64,000 nucleotides of DNA from Saprospiraceae bacterium (GTDB taxonomy: Bacteria; Bacteroidota; Bacteroidia; Chitinophagales; Saprospiraceae). Under the pieces are notes generated by a model that saw only the letters and a program-made list of their open reading frames with translations, was not told the DNA's origin and did no database searches. The stretch covers positions 35,457 to 99,456 of the forward strand of contig JAHDES010000014.1 in assembly GCA_020628645.1 (NCBI GenBank). Reading direction: 5' to 3'. Shown here in pieces: positions 41,708 through 50,631 of this stretch. Within the stretch, counting starts at the first letter, position 1. Every line of letters begins with the position of its first letter. The position numbers and the translations under genes are program-made.

Positions 41708-43354
41708 ATGAAAGCATTTTCTTCGAGATTTATATTATTCGTCCTATTTTTTACCCTTCTTTTATCTTGTACACAATCAACAGTAGAAGTACAAGAATCA
41801 CAAGATCAAATTACTCAACTAGGTGATCTTAGTTTTCAAGTTTCAGGAGCTGCTGAGGCTATTCCTCATTTTGAAAAAGGTGTATTGTTACTCCATAGTT
41901 TTGAATATCAAGATGCTCGAGAAGCATTTTTAAAAGCACAAGAAATAGATTCTACTTTTGTAATGGCATATTGGGGAGAAGCGATGACCTATAATCATTC
42001 ACTTTGGCACAAACAGGAAAAAGAAAAAGCACAAGCCGCGCTTGCCAAATTAGCAACATCTTCCGAAGAACGAATTCAGTTGGCACAATCTGATTTAGAA
42101 AAAGATTTTATCAAAGCTATTGAAGTTCTTTATAGTAAAGAAACAAAGTATGAAGGCGATGTAGCGTATAAAGATTTTATGCAACAACTTTCAGAAAAAT
42201 ATCCCAACAATCATGAAGTGTCTGCCTTTTATGCGATTTCGTTATTGGGAACATCTCGAAATGGAAGAGATGAAGAATTGTATGATAAAAGTGCTAGAAT
42301 TGCAAAAGGCATATTAAAAGAAAATCCCAATCATCCGGGGGCATTACATTATTTAATCCATTCTTACGATGACCCAAAACACGCTCATTTAGCGATTGAT
42401 GCTGCCGATGAGTATAGTGTCGTTGCTCCTGATGCAGCACATGCCTTACATATGCCTTCTCACATTTATGTAGCGATGGGGAAATGGGAAAATGTGATCA
42501 CTTCAAACATTGCTTCTTGGAATGCTGGAATTAATCGTAAAAAACGGAAGAATTTAGACAATTTAGTCGGTAGCTATCATGCTTTAAATTGGTTGCAATA
42601 TGGTTTACTTCAAAAAGGAGAAACAGAAAAAGCGGCTGAATTAACCCAACGAATGAGCGATTATACTACAAACGATCCAGATAAAAATGCTCGTCAATAT
42701 TTAATAGCGATGAAAGGAGCGCAATTGATAGAAGCCAATAATTGGGATAGCCCAATAGCCAATATAGAAGTGGATGTTAATGATTTGAATATTACTAAAA
42801 TTGCAGGCTATCATTTTTTAGAAGGCATGAAATTGTATCACCAAGATCAACAAGATGAATTAAAAGATTTGATAGATGCAATGGCTAAAAAACGCCATAT
42901 TGCAAAATTAGCAGTAGGGGAGAAGGGCTTTTCTATGTGTAGTTCTGGTGGATTTGCAGATAAACCACCAAGTCAATTGGATATTGATATTGCTCATGTG
43001 ATGGAAATGGAATTAAGAGCGTATTTAGCTGATTTAAAAGGGGAAAAAGAAGGTGCTATGAAATGGTTTACAGCAGGAGTAGAATTAGATGAGTCACTCA
43101 ATTATGCGTTTGGTCCACCACGTATTTTAAAACCCGTTCATGAAGCTTATGGAGAGTGGTTATTAGCAAATGGAAAAGCTGCTGAAGCTTTAGTTGTTTT
43201 TGATAAATCCTTACAACGACATCCACGAAGATTGTTATCACTACAAGGAAAAAAACGTGCGGCAGAAGCGGTAGGCAATCAAACAGCTATCAATACGGCA
43301 AAAAAAGAATTAGAACAAAGTTTGACGCTTAACGATCGCGATCCTATTCTCTAA
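41708..43354 (+). CDS. TPR-containing lipoprotein
   Basis: 548 residues. A signal of the lipoprotein type ends in LLLSC (Cys21). The mature part has tetratricopeptide-like helix pairs, for example HFEKGVLLLHSFEYQDAREAFLKAQEIDS and a second set near residue 450-530 (AAEALVVFDKSLQRHPRRLLSLQG). A conserved-looking middle, with HYLIHSYDDPKHAHLAIDAA and HALHMPSHIYVAMGKW, is rich in His and is known from many uncharacterised Bacteroidota proteins. It is probably periplasmic. The function is unknown; the His pattern might bind metal. It starts 73 bp after soeA and ends 9 bp before the racemase gene, so it could belong to either unit. Confidence 0.87.
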   Translation: MKAFSSRFILFVLFFTLLLSCTQSTVEVQESQDQITQLGDLSFQVSGAAEAIPHFEKGVLLLHSFEYQDAREAFLKAQEIDSTFVMAYWGEAMTYNHSLWHKQEKEKAQAALAKLATSSEERIQLAQSDLEKDFIKAIEVLYSKETKYEGDVAYKDFMQQLSEKYPNNHEVSAFYAISLLGTSRNGRDEELYDKSARIAKGILKENPNHPGALHYLIHSYDDPKHAHLAIDAADEYSVVAPDAAHALHMPSHIYVAMGKWENVITSNIASWNAGINRKKRKNLDNLVGSYHALNWLQYGLLQKGETEKAAELTQRMSDYTTNDPDKNARQYLIAMKGAQLIEANNWDSPIANIEVDVNDLNITKIAGYHFLEGMKLYHQDQQDELKDLIDAMAKKRHIAKLAVGEKGFSMCSSGGFADKPPSQLDIDIAHVMEMELRAYLADLKGEKEGAMKWFTAGVELDESLNYAFGPPRILKPVHEAYGEWLLANGKAAEALVVFDKSLQRHPRRLLSLQGKKRAAEAVGNQTAINTAKKELEQSLTLNDRDPIL

Positions 43355-43363
43355 AATTCAGTT

Positions 43364-44455
43364 ATGGGCCCTCTCAAAGGATTTAAAATTATAGAAATGG
43401 CAGGCTTAGGCCCCGCTCCATTTGCTGGAATGTTATTGGCAGATATGGGGGCAGAGGTCATCCTAGTAGAACGCAAAACTGATCCTCAAAAAAAACGAAT
43501 TCCAGATTGTAATCGTCGAGGAAAAAAATCCATTGCACTTAATCTAAAGTCAGCTGAAGATATAGGGACCTTACTGCAATTAGTAGAAAAAGCAGATGCT
43601 TTATTTGAAGGTTTTCGACCAGGGGTAATGGAGCGTTTGGGAATTGGGCCAGCAATCCTTCATCAACGGAATCCTAAATTAGTAATTGGAAGAATGACAG
43701 GTTGGGGGCAATCAGGCCCTTTAGCAAAGGCAGCAGGGCATGATATCAACTATATTTCTTTGACAGGGGCTTTACGTGCGACAGGACGTAAAGGGCAATG
43801 TCCCAATCCACCTTTAAATTTGGTGGGTGATTACGGAGGAGGAGGAATGTTTTTAGTAACGGGAATTTTGGCAGCTTTATTAGAAACCCAAAAATCTGGA
43901 AAAGGGCAAGTAATTGATGTAGCGATGACCGATGGAACGGCTGTTTTAATGTCCGTGTTTAATTCGCTTCATAAAATGGGAATGTGGTCTGAAAAACAGC
44001 ATGGGGTCAATTTATTGGATTCAGGAGCTCATTTTTATGAGGTTTACGAAACCAAAGATGAAAAATACATTTCTATAGGTGCTTTAGAGCCTCAATTTTA
44101 TACCCTTTTACTTGAAAAAACTGGTTTAGACCCAGAAGAATTTACCAATCAATTAAATCCTCAGACTTGGACTTCAAACAAAGAAAAATTGGAGCTCCTT
44201 TTTAAAACTAAAACGCGCGATGAATGGTGTGCAATCCTAGAAGGAACAGATGTTTGTTTCGCACCTGTTTTAGATTTTATCGAAGCGCAAGAACATCCTC
44301 ACAATGTAGCACGCAACACCTATTTTGAATTAGATGGATTTATACAACCTGCTCCAGCTCCACGTTTTAGTCGTACCGTCTCAAAAGTACAATTTGGTTC
44401 TAGAGCAGCAGGAGAAGATACGGAAGCAGTACTACGAGATTGGTTAGAGAAGTAA
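43364..44455 (+). CDS. Alpha-methylacyl-CoA racemase (CoA-transferase family III)
   Basis: 363 residues. It starts PLKGFKIIEMAGLGPAPFAGMLLADMGAEVI, with RRGKKSIALNLK and FEGFRPGVMERLG typical of the family. His126 (GHDINY) and Asp156 (GDYGGGG) fall at the same positions as the catalytic pair of the Mycobacterium tuberculosis racemase MCR. It interconverts R and S forms of 2-methyl-branched acyl-CoAs, which lets branched fatty acids, sterol side chains or isoprenoids enter beta-oxidation. That matches the acyl-CoA gene set at 16.8-31.4 kb. It begins 9 bp after the TPR lipoprotein gene. Confidence 0.93.
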   Translation: MGPLKGFKIIEMAGLGPAPFAGMLLADMGAEVILVERKTDPQKKRIPDCNRRGKKSIALNLKSAEDIGTLLQLVEKADALFEGFRPGVMERLGIGPAILHQRNPKLVIGRMTGWGQSGPLAKAAGHDINYISLTGALRATGRKGQCPNPPLNLVGDYGGGGMFLVTGILAALLETQKSGKGQVIDVAMTDGTAVLMSVFNSLHKMGMWSEKQHGVNLLDSGAHFYEVYETKDEKYISIGALEPQFYTLLLEKTGLDPEEFTNQLNPQTWTSNKEKLELLFKTKTRDEWCAILEGTDVCFAPVLDFIEAQEHPHNVARNTYFELDGFIQPAPAPRFSRTVSKVQFGSRAAGEDTEAVLRDWLEK

Positions 44456-44495
44456 AAAATGTAATTAGATAAAACATAAGTAAAAAATAATTTCC

Positions 44496-44537
44496 TAAGC
44501 GCAAGCGCAAGTGCAAGTATCAAACGCAAGTTCAAAA
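44496..44537. repeat. Short GCGCAA-type repeat
   Basis: A run of hexamer-like units (GCGCAA, GCGCAA, GTGCAA, then CGCAAG, TTCAA) in the gap after the racemase gene. Slippage-prone and non-coding; no other role seen. Confidence 0.45.
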
Positions 44538-44719
44538 AATTAGAATCCTATCAAATTAAAAAATATAGTATAATAAGTATCAAATTGACTTGTTTAGCGG
44601 TATACTAAATAGCTTCAATAGAAAATAGACTTCCATGATTCTGATGAATGAATAAGCTATTTTGGAGGTATCTAATTGAAGATCTATTTCTAAACACTAG
44701 GTTTCAATTTATACTGATT

Positions 44720-45835
44720 ATGACTTCAACATCTTTTAATCCTCCACAACGAATTTTGATGGGTCCGGGCCCCTCCGATGCGCACCCCAGAGTACTCAAA
44801 GCAATGGCAAGCCCTCTTATTGGACATCTTGATCCTCAATTTGTACAAATGATGGATGAAGTCAAGTCAATGGTACAACAAACTTTTCTGACAAAGAATC
44901 ACCTTACTTTTGTCGTATCCGCCCCAGGGAGTGCAGGAATGGAAACTTGTCTAGTCAATTTACTAGAACCGGGGGATGAATGTATTATTTGTGTCAATGG
45001 TGTATTTGGTGGACGAATGGTGAATATCGCTGAACGATGCGGAGCAACGGTTCACAAAATAGAAACTCCTTGGGGAGAAGTCACCAAAGTAGCTCAAGTC
45101 AAAAAAGCATTAAAAGCTTGTCCTAAGCCTAAACTTGTGGCTTTAGTCCATGCAGAAACTTCGACGGGTGCTTGCCAACCCTTAGAAAAGATAAGTGAAT
45201 TAGTACATGAAGCAGGAACTTTATTGATGGTAGATGCCGTAACATCTTATTGTGGAGTACCTTTAAAAGTAGATGAGTGGGAGATAGATGCGATTTATAC
45301 TGGTACTCAAAAATGCTTGAGTGCGCCCCCAGGCTTATCGCCTGTTTCTTTTTCTGAGCGAGCGGTCAAAGCTTTGGAAAATCGGAAGACGCCAGTTCAA
45401 AGTTGGTTTTTAGATTTGAGTTTGGTGAAAAATTATTGGGTAGGCGCGAAACGAGCGTATCATCATACAGCACCTGTTTCTTCGGTTTATGCGATTCATG
45501 AGGCTTTGAGTATTGTCTTGGAAGAAGGTTTAGAAAATCGTTGGAAACGCCATAAAAATGTACACCACTATCTCAAGAAAAATTTAGAAGAACTAGGATT
45601 TGAGTATTTGGTGAAACCAGCGCATCGTTTACCCAATCTCAATGCTGTCAAATTGCCTAAACGTATCAAAAATGAAGCAAAATTACGCCGTCAATTATTA
45701 GATGATTTTAATATAGAAGTCGGAGGGGGCTTAGGGGCGTTTGCTGGAAAAATATGGCGTATTGGTATCATGGGTGAAAGTTGTACCTATAATCATGTCA
45801 ATGCGCTTGTTGGAGCTTTGAGGCAATGTCTGTAA
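44720..45835 (+). CDS. Class V aminotransferase, alanine-glyoxylate type
   Basis: The frame opens at 44648, but the ATG at 44720 (MTSTSFNPPQRILMGPGPSD) is the natural start and gives 371 residues. The GPGPSDAHPRVLKAM start, the phosphate-binding SAPGSAGMET, HAETSTGACQPL, VDAVTSYCGVPL and the PLP lysine Lys198 in YTGTQKCLSAPPG are those of alanine-glyoxylate or serine-glyoxylate aminotransferases. It moves an amino group between alanine (or serine) and glyoxylate using pyridoxal phosphate. It has its own 260-bp leader region and no clear pathway partner here. Confidence 0.93.
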   Translation: MTSTSFNPPQRILMGPGPSDAHPRVLKAMASPLIGHLDPQFVQMMDEVKSMVQQTFLTKNHLTFVVSAPGSAGMETCLVNLLEPGDECIICVNGVFGGRMVNIAERCGATVHKIETPWGEVTKVAQVKKALKACPKPKLVALVHAETSTGACQPLEKISELVHEAGTLLMVDAVTSYCGVPLKVDEWEIDAIYTGTQKCLSAPPGLSPVSFSERAVKALENRKTPVQSWFLDLSLVKNYWVGAKRAYHHTAPVSSVYAIHEALSIVLEEGLENRWKRHKNVHHYLKKNLEELGFEYLVKPAHRLPNLNAVKLPKRIKNEAKLRRQLLDDFNIEVGGGLGAFAGKIWRIGIMGESCTYNHVNALVGALRQCL

Positions 45836-45877
45836 AGGAATTTAATTAACTGTTTGGAAAAACCATAGAAAACGGTA

Positions 45878-47350
45878 TTAGTATCCTTCTAAGGTTTTTA
45901 CTAAAGGTTTACCTTTTTCAAAATCATAGAGACATAAATTTCGTAATTCATAATAGGCTAGCCAAAATCGACGAAGCGCATTGATGTAACTCACTCGCCC
46001 CTCATCGAGCTCCCGAAGCGCAAGATTAAGCTCAGTAATCCCAATTTTTCCAATAAAATAACGTTTGCGGGTAATATCTTCTCGCTTTTGAGAAATTTCA
46101 TAAGCTCGTTCTGCAAGCGTCACTTGATTACGTACTAGATCAAATTGTTGTACTTTGAGTAAAATTTCACGCTCAAAATTTACGCGTTCTTGCTCTGTAT
46201 TCATTTGCACTAATTTTTGATTGGATTGCGCAATTTCCAAACGCGCTTGTCGTTTCCCCCAATCGGCTATAGGAACTTCAATTCCTAAGGTTACTCGATC
46301 TTGATAATCAGGTTGTTGATAAGCTCCCCAAAGTGTATTATCTGTACCTGTAAATCCTATTAAACCAAATAAATTTGCATTGATACCATTTTCTTTTTCT
46401 GCACGCGTAACTGCTCCTTTTGCTTCTAATAATTGACGTTTTAAACGGATGGATTGTGCACGATTTTGGCGAGCTTGATTTAATGCAGTTGTACCATCAA
46501 TGACAAGATCAGGTATTTCATCAGGAGCTATCAAATCAAAATTAACTGCTTTGGTTATTCCTAAAAAATTGCGAAGTTGTTCTGTAGTGGTTTGTAAATT
46601 TAAGGTGGATTGGGCTAGATTAGCGGTGGCATTACTAGACGATAATTCAATTTGTAATAATTCTGTTTCTGCAATTCGCCCTACTTCAAATCGTCCTTGA
46701 GAAATACGGTATAAAGAATCCGCATTGGCTTTATTTTTTTCTTGTGCTTTGACGTTTAATTGTGCTAAAAAAACCTGAAAAAACAATTGCGCTGCATCAT
46801 AGGCAATTTGTTCCATGTTTTCGGCATATTCACGAGAAGCTTCTTCATAACGAAGGGGTTCTATTTTCTTATTCCATTTTAATTCATTAAAGGCAAATAA
46901 AGGTTGTTGAAAACCTATAGAAATAGGCGTAGATAAATATGCGGTAGTTGATATATCTTGGAAAAAGTCATTTCGCTCTAAATTTGTAGTGGCAAAAATG
47001 CGTCCTCCAGTCAAAGCAATATCTTGACTTAGCGAAAGACCTACAGAATTAGATAAGAAATTAATGGGGGTATATTTTACGGTTCCATCTTCTTGTGTAG
47101 TAGGAACAATAGAGCGATTCCAAGCAGGTATTTGTCCACTTAGATCAATCTGTGGTTTATAATCGGCTAAAAAAGATTGATAAATCCAATAGTTATTACT
47201 CAAACGAGTTTGTGCGATCAATACATCAGGTGCATCACTTTGCGCAAGCGCAATGACTTCTTCTAAAGTAAGGCGAATGGTTTCAGTTTGGGCAAAACAA
47301 AAGGTAGACAGACTAAATAGACAAAATACAAGGATCGTTTTTAGAGGCAT
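45878..47350 (-). CDS. TolC-family outer-membrane efflux protein
   Basis: 490 residues. Signal peptide 1-21 (ends CFAQ). The first helix is IRLTLEEVIALAQSDAPDVLIAQTRL and the two long helical hairpins contain typical Gln/Glu/Ala patterns (AQEKNKANADSLYRISQGRFEVGRI; FDLVRNQVTLAERAYEISQKR). It is the outer-membrane channel for the adaptor and permease encoded upstream on the same strand (50632-52026 and 49295-50620). It lies 5 bp after the acetyltransferase gene, so the five genes from 52026 down to 45878 look like one operon. It is the second TolC protein of this window. Confidence 0.92.
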   Translation of the reverse strand: MPLKTILVFCLFSLSTFCFAQTETIRLTLEEVIALAQSDAPDVLIAQTRLSNNYWIYQSFLADYKPQIDLSGQIPAWNRSIVPTTQEDGTVKYTPINFLSNSVGLSLSQDIALTGGRIFATTNLERNDFFQDISTTAYLSTPISIGFQQPLFAFNELKWNKKIEPLRYEEASREYAENMEQIAYDAAQLFFQVFLAQLNVKAQEKNKANADSLYRISQGRFEVGRIAETELLQIELSSSNATANLAQSTLNLQTTTEQLRNFLGITKAVNFDLIAPDEIPDLVIDGTTALNQARQNRAQSIRLKRQLLEAKGAVTRAEKENGINANLFGLIGFTGTDNTLWGAYQQPDYQDRVTLGIEVPIADWGKRQARLEIAQSNQKLVQMNTEQERVNFEREILLKVQQFDLVRNQVTLAERAYEISQKREDITRKRYFIGKIGITELNLALRELDEGRVSYINALRRFWLAYYELRNLCLYDFEKGKPLVKTLEGY

Positions 47351-47355
47351 ATTGA

Positions 47356-47901
47356 TTAATTAAGCTTTAGTAATTCAAATTGTGGGCGTGTCATTTTCCA
47401 TTGATTCACGTCTTGTTCAAAAGTAATAGAACTGGGTATGGTTCGATAGGTTTTTACAAATTCAAAGCCTATTTTGGGTAAGGTTTTATTTGGAGCAGGA
47501 TTAAGTGCATAGGGTTCGCAATAAAGGGTTTGCAGTTGTAATTTCTCAAAGAAAAATGGAATGGATTTTCGGACTAAGGTACTTCCCATACCTTTTTTTC
47601 GATTACTGGGATACCATAAATGCAAGTGCATAAAAGCAGATTCGCCAAAAGAAATATCATTAACATTGGTGTGTCCAATTGCTTGATCGCCATCATACCA
47701 AACCAGCGCAAAGGCTTTCTTTTTTGGGTAAGGCAATTGAATTTGTCGAGCAATCGTATTGGTAAAATCTGCTCTAGGGGGTAATTTTACAATATCCGCC
47801 CCCATTCCTTTCAGATAATCTGCATCAGCGGTATACCAATAATCCATGAGCGATTCTAGTTCGAGTTCAGATAGTTCTTTGACGTGAAGACTGTTGTGCA
47901 T
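47356..47901 (-). CDS. GNAT-family N-acetyltransferase
   Basis: 181 residues with the GNAT pattern: ELSELELESLMDYWY at the start, the strand FALVWYDGDQAIGHTNVND, LHLWYPSNRKKGMGSTLVRKSIPFFFEKL with the acetyl-CoA pyrophosphate loop (RKKGMG), and TLYCEPYALNPAPNKTLPKIGFEFVKTY. It acetylates an amine of unknown identity in the cytoplasm. It sits between the DUF6624/TPR gene and the TolC gene with 6- and 5-bp gaps, so it is co-expressed with the exporter; a role in modifying the exported compound is inference. Confidence 0.9.
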   Translation of the reverse strand: MHNSLHVKELSELELESLMDYWYTADADYLKGMGADIVKLPPRADFTNTIARQIQLPYPKKKAFALVWYDGDQAIGHTNVNDISFGESAFMHLHLWYPSNRKKGMGSTLVRKSIPFFFEKLQLQTLYCEPYALNPAPNKTLPKIGFEFVKTYRTIPSSITFEQDVNQWKMTRPQFELLKLN

Positions 47902-47907
47902 GAAGGC

Positions 47908-49206
47908 TTATTTTCGTGAGAATTCAAAATGTTCTTTATCTGTACTAAGAATCAAGCGATCACCTTTAAACTCATAGGTTTGAACGGCACTATAACGCAA
48001 TTTTTCAGAGATGTCCTTATCACAGCACATTTTGGTACAACCTGCTTGTCCTGTTTTGAGTTCCCCTAATCCTGTAATTTTGTACCCCATAAAACAGGTA
48101 TTCACTTCCAATTTGTAATTGATTTTATCTTGAGAAAATTCGACCCAATAATCTTTTTTAGGCATGACGATCTCATCTTGCGGGAAATATTTGATCGCCG
48201 TTAATTTCCATTGACCCGTTAAGCGTTGATACTCTTTGGTAAAAGGATTGGCGACTTCTTTGATAGGATTTTTTTTCGGAGGCCAAGTAATATCCCATCG
48301 TTTTACATACTCTGCCAAAGGCCCAAGTCCTACTTCTGCTCGAAGTTTATCAATATTTTCAGGATCTTCGATGTCGTGAACGTAATATTCACCTTCCTCA
48401 TTTTTTTTGATTTGTGTACCATACAACTGAGTTTCTCCATTGCGCATCCGCACACGATCAATCAAAAGAGCAAGGGTTGATTTACGAATGTCTCCATTAT
48501 CGGCTGCCTTTTTTAAAAGGGGTAAATATTTTTCTTGGTATTTTAAATCAGCATGTTGAATAATAAAGAAGCCTGCACGAGCGGTATTTGCACCGACTAA
48601 ATCTTTCCCAGGATAACCATGTACAGCAATGATTTCTTCGAGACGAAGCATATTTAAAGAATCGACTTCTCCTTGTTTGTTCCATAGTTCTTTCATTTCA
48701 TCTGATTCCCAACCAAATTCTTTCTCCACATCGCGCATTTGCTTGCGATATTTTTGATCATTTTCAAACATGAGCGCCAATTCATCACGAAGAGGAACAT
48801 TTATGGTGCTTTCATAAGCGATTCTTGCTGTTTCTTGTTTCTTTTCCAGTTTTTTCCAGCATTTTTTATGGGCTTTTAAGGGAGCAAAATCTTCATCTTG
48901 TTTTAATCTAGACGAAACGGCCTCATAATTTTCATTCAAACCGACTTCGACCCATCGTGCAGCATTTTTTTGATCACCAGCTAAGGAATAACATCTCGCT
49001 GCATTCATTACACTATAATAACTTTTAGTGGTTACAGCGAGTGCTTTTTCGTAACATGTTGCACAAGTTTTATAATCTTTTTCTTCATAGGCAGTAGCTG
49101 CTTTTTCTACATTATCAACATAAGCTGGATCTTTACTAACATAATTTTGGGCTATGATACATTGAAAACCAGCAAGTAAAACGATGAGTATAATTCCTTT
49201 TTTCAT
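47908..49206 (-). CDS. Secreted TPR protein with DUF6624-like domain
   Basis: 432 residues with signal peptide 1-19 (ends IIAQ). Residues 25-110 form TPR-like helices (ATAYEEKDYKTCATCYEKAL). Residues about 125-300 resemble DUF6624: LRDELALMFENDQKYRKQM, then EIIAVHGYPGKDLVGANTARAGFFIIQHADLKYQEKYLPLL. The C-terminal part (from about 325) is a small beta domain with LTGQWKLTAIKYFPQ and several Cys (CFMGYK, CTKMCC). Likely periplasmic. Function unknown. It is placed within the exporter operon, 88 bp after the permease gene and 6 bp before the acetyltransferase gene. Confidence 0.87.
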   Translation of the reverse strand: MKKGIILIVLLAGFQCIIAQNYVSKDPAYVDNVEKAATAYEEKDYKTCATCYEKALAVTTKSYYSVMNAARCYSLAGDQKNAARWVEVGLNENYEAVSSRLKQDEDFAPLKAHKKCWKKLEKKQETARIAYESTINVPLRDELALMFENDQKYRKQMRDVEKEFGWESDEMKELWNKQGEVDSLNMLRLEEIIAVHGYPGKDLVGANTARAGFFIIQHADLKYQEKYLPLLKKAADNGDIRKSTLALLIDRVRMRNGETQLYGTQIKKNEEGEYYVHDIEDPENIDKLRAEVGLGPLAEYVKRWDITWPPKKNPIKEVANPFTKEYQRLTGQWKLTAIKYFPQDEIVMPKKDYWVEFSQDKINYKLEVNTCFMGYKITGLGELKTGQAGCTKMCCDKDISEKLRYSAVQTYEFKGDRLILSTDKEHFEFSRK

Positions 49207-49294
49207 TTTGTATTATTTGTAAATATTCAAGTTTAATTTTTCCTTTTAAAAACTATAAACTAGTCCCAGCGGCGCGTGCATGAAACCACATCTC

Positions 49295-50620
49295 CTAATC
49301 TGTCCGTAATGCCTTAATCGGATCTTGCTGCGCAGCACGTTGAGCAGGAAAAATTCCAAAAATAAGCCCAATACTCGCTGCTACACCAAAAGACAAAATA
49401 ATCGACCAAGATGATACAATCGTAGGAATCTCTGCGCTATTCGCAATCACATTGGCAGAAAAAACCCCTAAGAAGATACCTATTAATCCACCAATCAAAC
49501 TGATAAAAATAGCTTCAAATAAAAATTGCAACACAATATCTTTTCGATTCGCTCCTAAGGAACGACGTACGCCAATTTCTTTGATGCGTTCCAATACGGA
49601 AGCCAACATAATATTCATAATCCCTATACCTCCCACTAATAAAGAAATACCTGCAATAACTGCTAGAACAATATTGAAGGTTTGCTGTGTTTTTTGCTGT
49701 GCTTCAATTTGTTTTTCAGGGACTTGTATTTCAAAATCAACTACACCATTGTGTCTACGGGTAAGAATGCGAGAAACAATTCCAGCAGAGGCAGCCAATT
49801 GATTCGCATCTTTCACTTGCAAAACTAAACGATCTAATTGATGATAATTGCTAGCTGTTTGGTTACCAGAGCGATTCCCTCGTTTAATGTCTTTTTTGGT
49901 GATGATTGCTCTATTTTTAAAACGACGCAGTGCAGTGGTGATCGGAATATAGACATCCGCATTATAATCGCGTATTCCTAAATTGGTCAAACTTTCCTTA
50001 GTTGCAATGCGTTGTTCTAAGACCCCAATGACGGTGAGCCATGTATTCCCACATTTAATTTTTTGACCAATGGGATCAGATTGGCTAAAAAATTTAGCTT
50101 GTATTTTCTTTCCAATAATACAGACTGGCTTGCCGCGTTCAAAATGGACATCGTGAAATTTCTTACCTGCACCTAGTTTGATATTATTCAACTCAAAAAA
50201 ACTATTCGTAATACCGATACATTTCGCTTTTTCCAGTTTGCCAGATTGAATAATCGTAGTGGAAATGACTACTTCAGGACTGGCATCAGAAAGGGTGGGC
50301 AAAATATCTTCGATGGCATCAATGTCTTCTAAAGTTAAACCAGGGGAGTAAGGACGTTTTTTCTTTTGATTGGCAACGGTGGTGGCTTCTGCATCATCCT
50401 CATCTTCTTTATCTTCAAATTCAGATTTGACGATGATATTGTTAGTGCCAATAAGTTTCATTTGCTCTAAAATCGCTTCTTCCGCACCTCGACCAATTGC
50501 AAGCATCGCAATTACGGCTGCTACACCAAAAATAATTCCTAATGCCGTCAAAATAGCGCGAAGACGATTCGCCATAACCCCTTCTAAGGCAAGGTAAAAA
50601 TTGAATAATATTCGTTGCAT
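49295..50620 (-). CDS. MacB-like ABC transporter permease (FtsX domain), no ATPase domain
   Basis: 441 residues. An N-terminal membrane helix (ANRLRAILTALGIIFGVAAVIAMLAIGRGA) is followed by a large periplasmic MacB_PCD domain, and three C-terminal helices carry VLAVIAGISLLVGGIGIMNIML and ERIKEIGVRRSLGANRKDI, all typical of MacB. The ATP-binding domain that full MacB has at its N-terminus is missing, and no ATPase gene is next to it. A basic Asp/Glu insert (about 71-80) lies near the start of the periplasmic domain. It works with the adaptor encoded 11 bp upstream and the TolC protein at 45878. An ATPase from elsewhere must drive it. Confidence 0.92.
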   Translation of the reverse strand: MQRILFNFYLALEGVMANRLRAILTALGIIFGVAAVIAMLAIGRGAEEAILEQMKLIGTNNIIVKSEFEDKEDEDDAEATTVANQKKKRPYSPGLTLEDIDAIEDILPTLSDASPEVVISTTIIQSGKLEKAKCIGITNSFFELNNIKLGAGKKFHDVHFERGKPVCIIGKKIQAKFFSQSDPIGQKIKCGNTWLTVIGVLEQRIATKESLTNLGIRDYNADVYIPITTALRRFKNRAIITKKDIKRGNRSGNQTASNYHQLDRLVLQVKDANQLAASAGIVSRILTRRHNGVVDFEIQVPEKQIEAQQKTQQTFNIVLAVIAGISLLVGGIGIMNIMLASVLERIKEIGVRRSLGANRKDIVLQFLFEAIFISLIGGLIGIFLGVFSANVIANSAEIPTIVSSWSIILSFGVAASIGLIFGIFPAQRAAQQDPIKALRTD

Positions 50621-50631
50621 CTTCCTTAGAA

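Noticed and set aside
44496-44537. Microsatellite with a regulatory role
   Set aside because: Only a few imperfect hexamers, no position relative to a start codon that would suggest phase variation.
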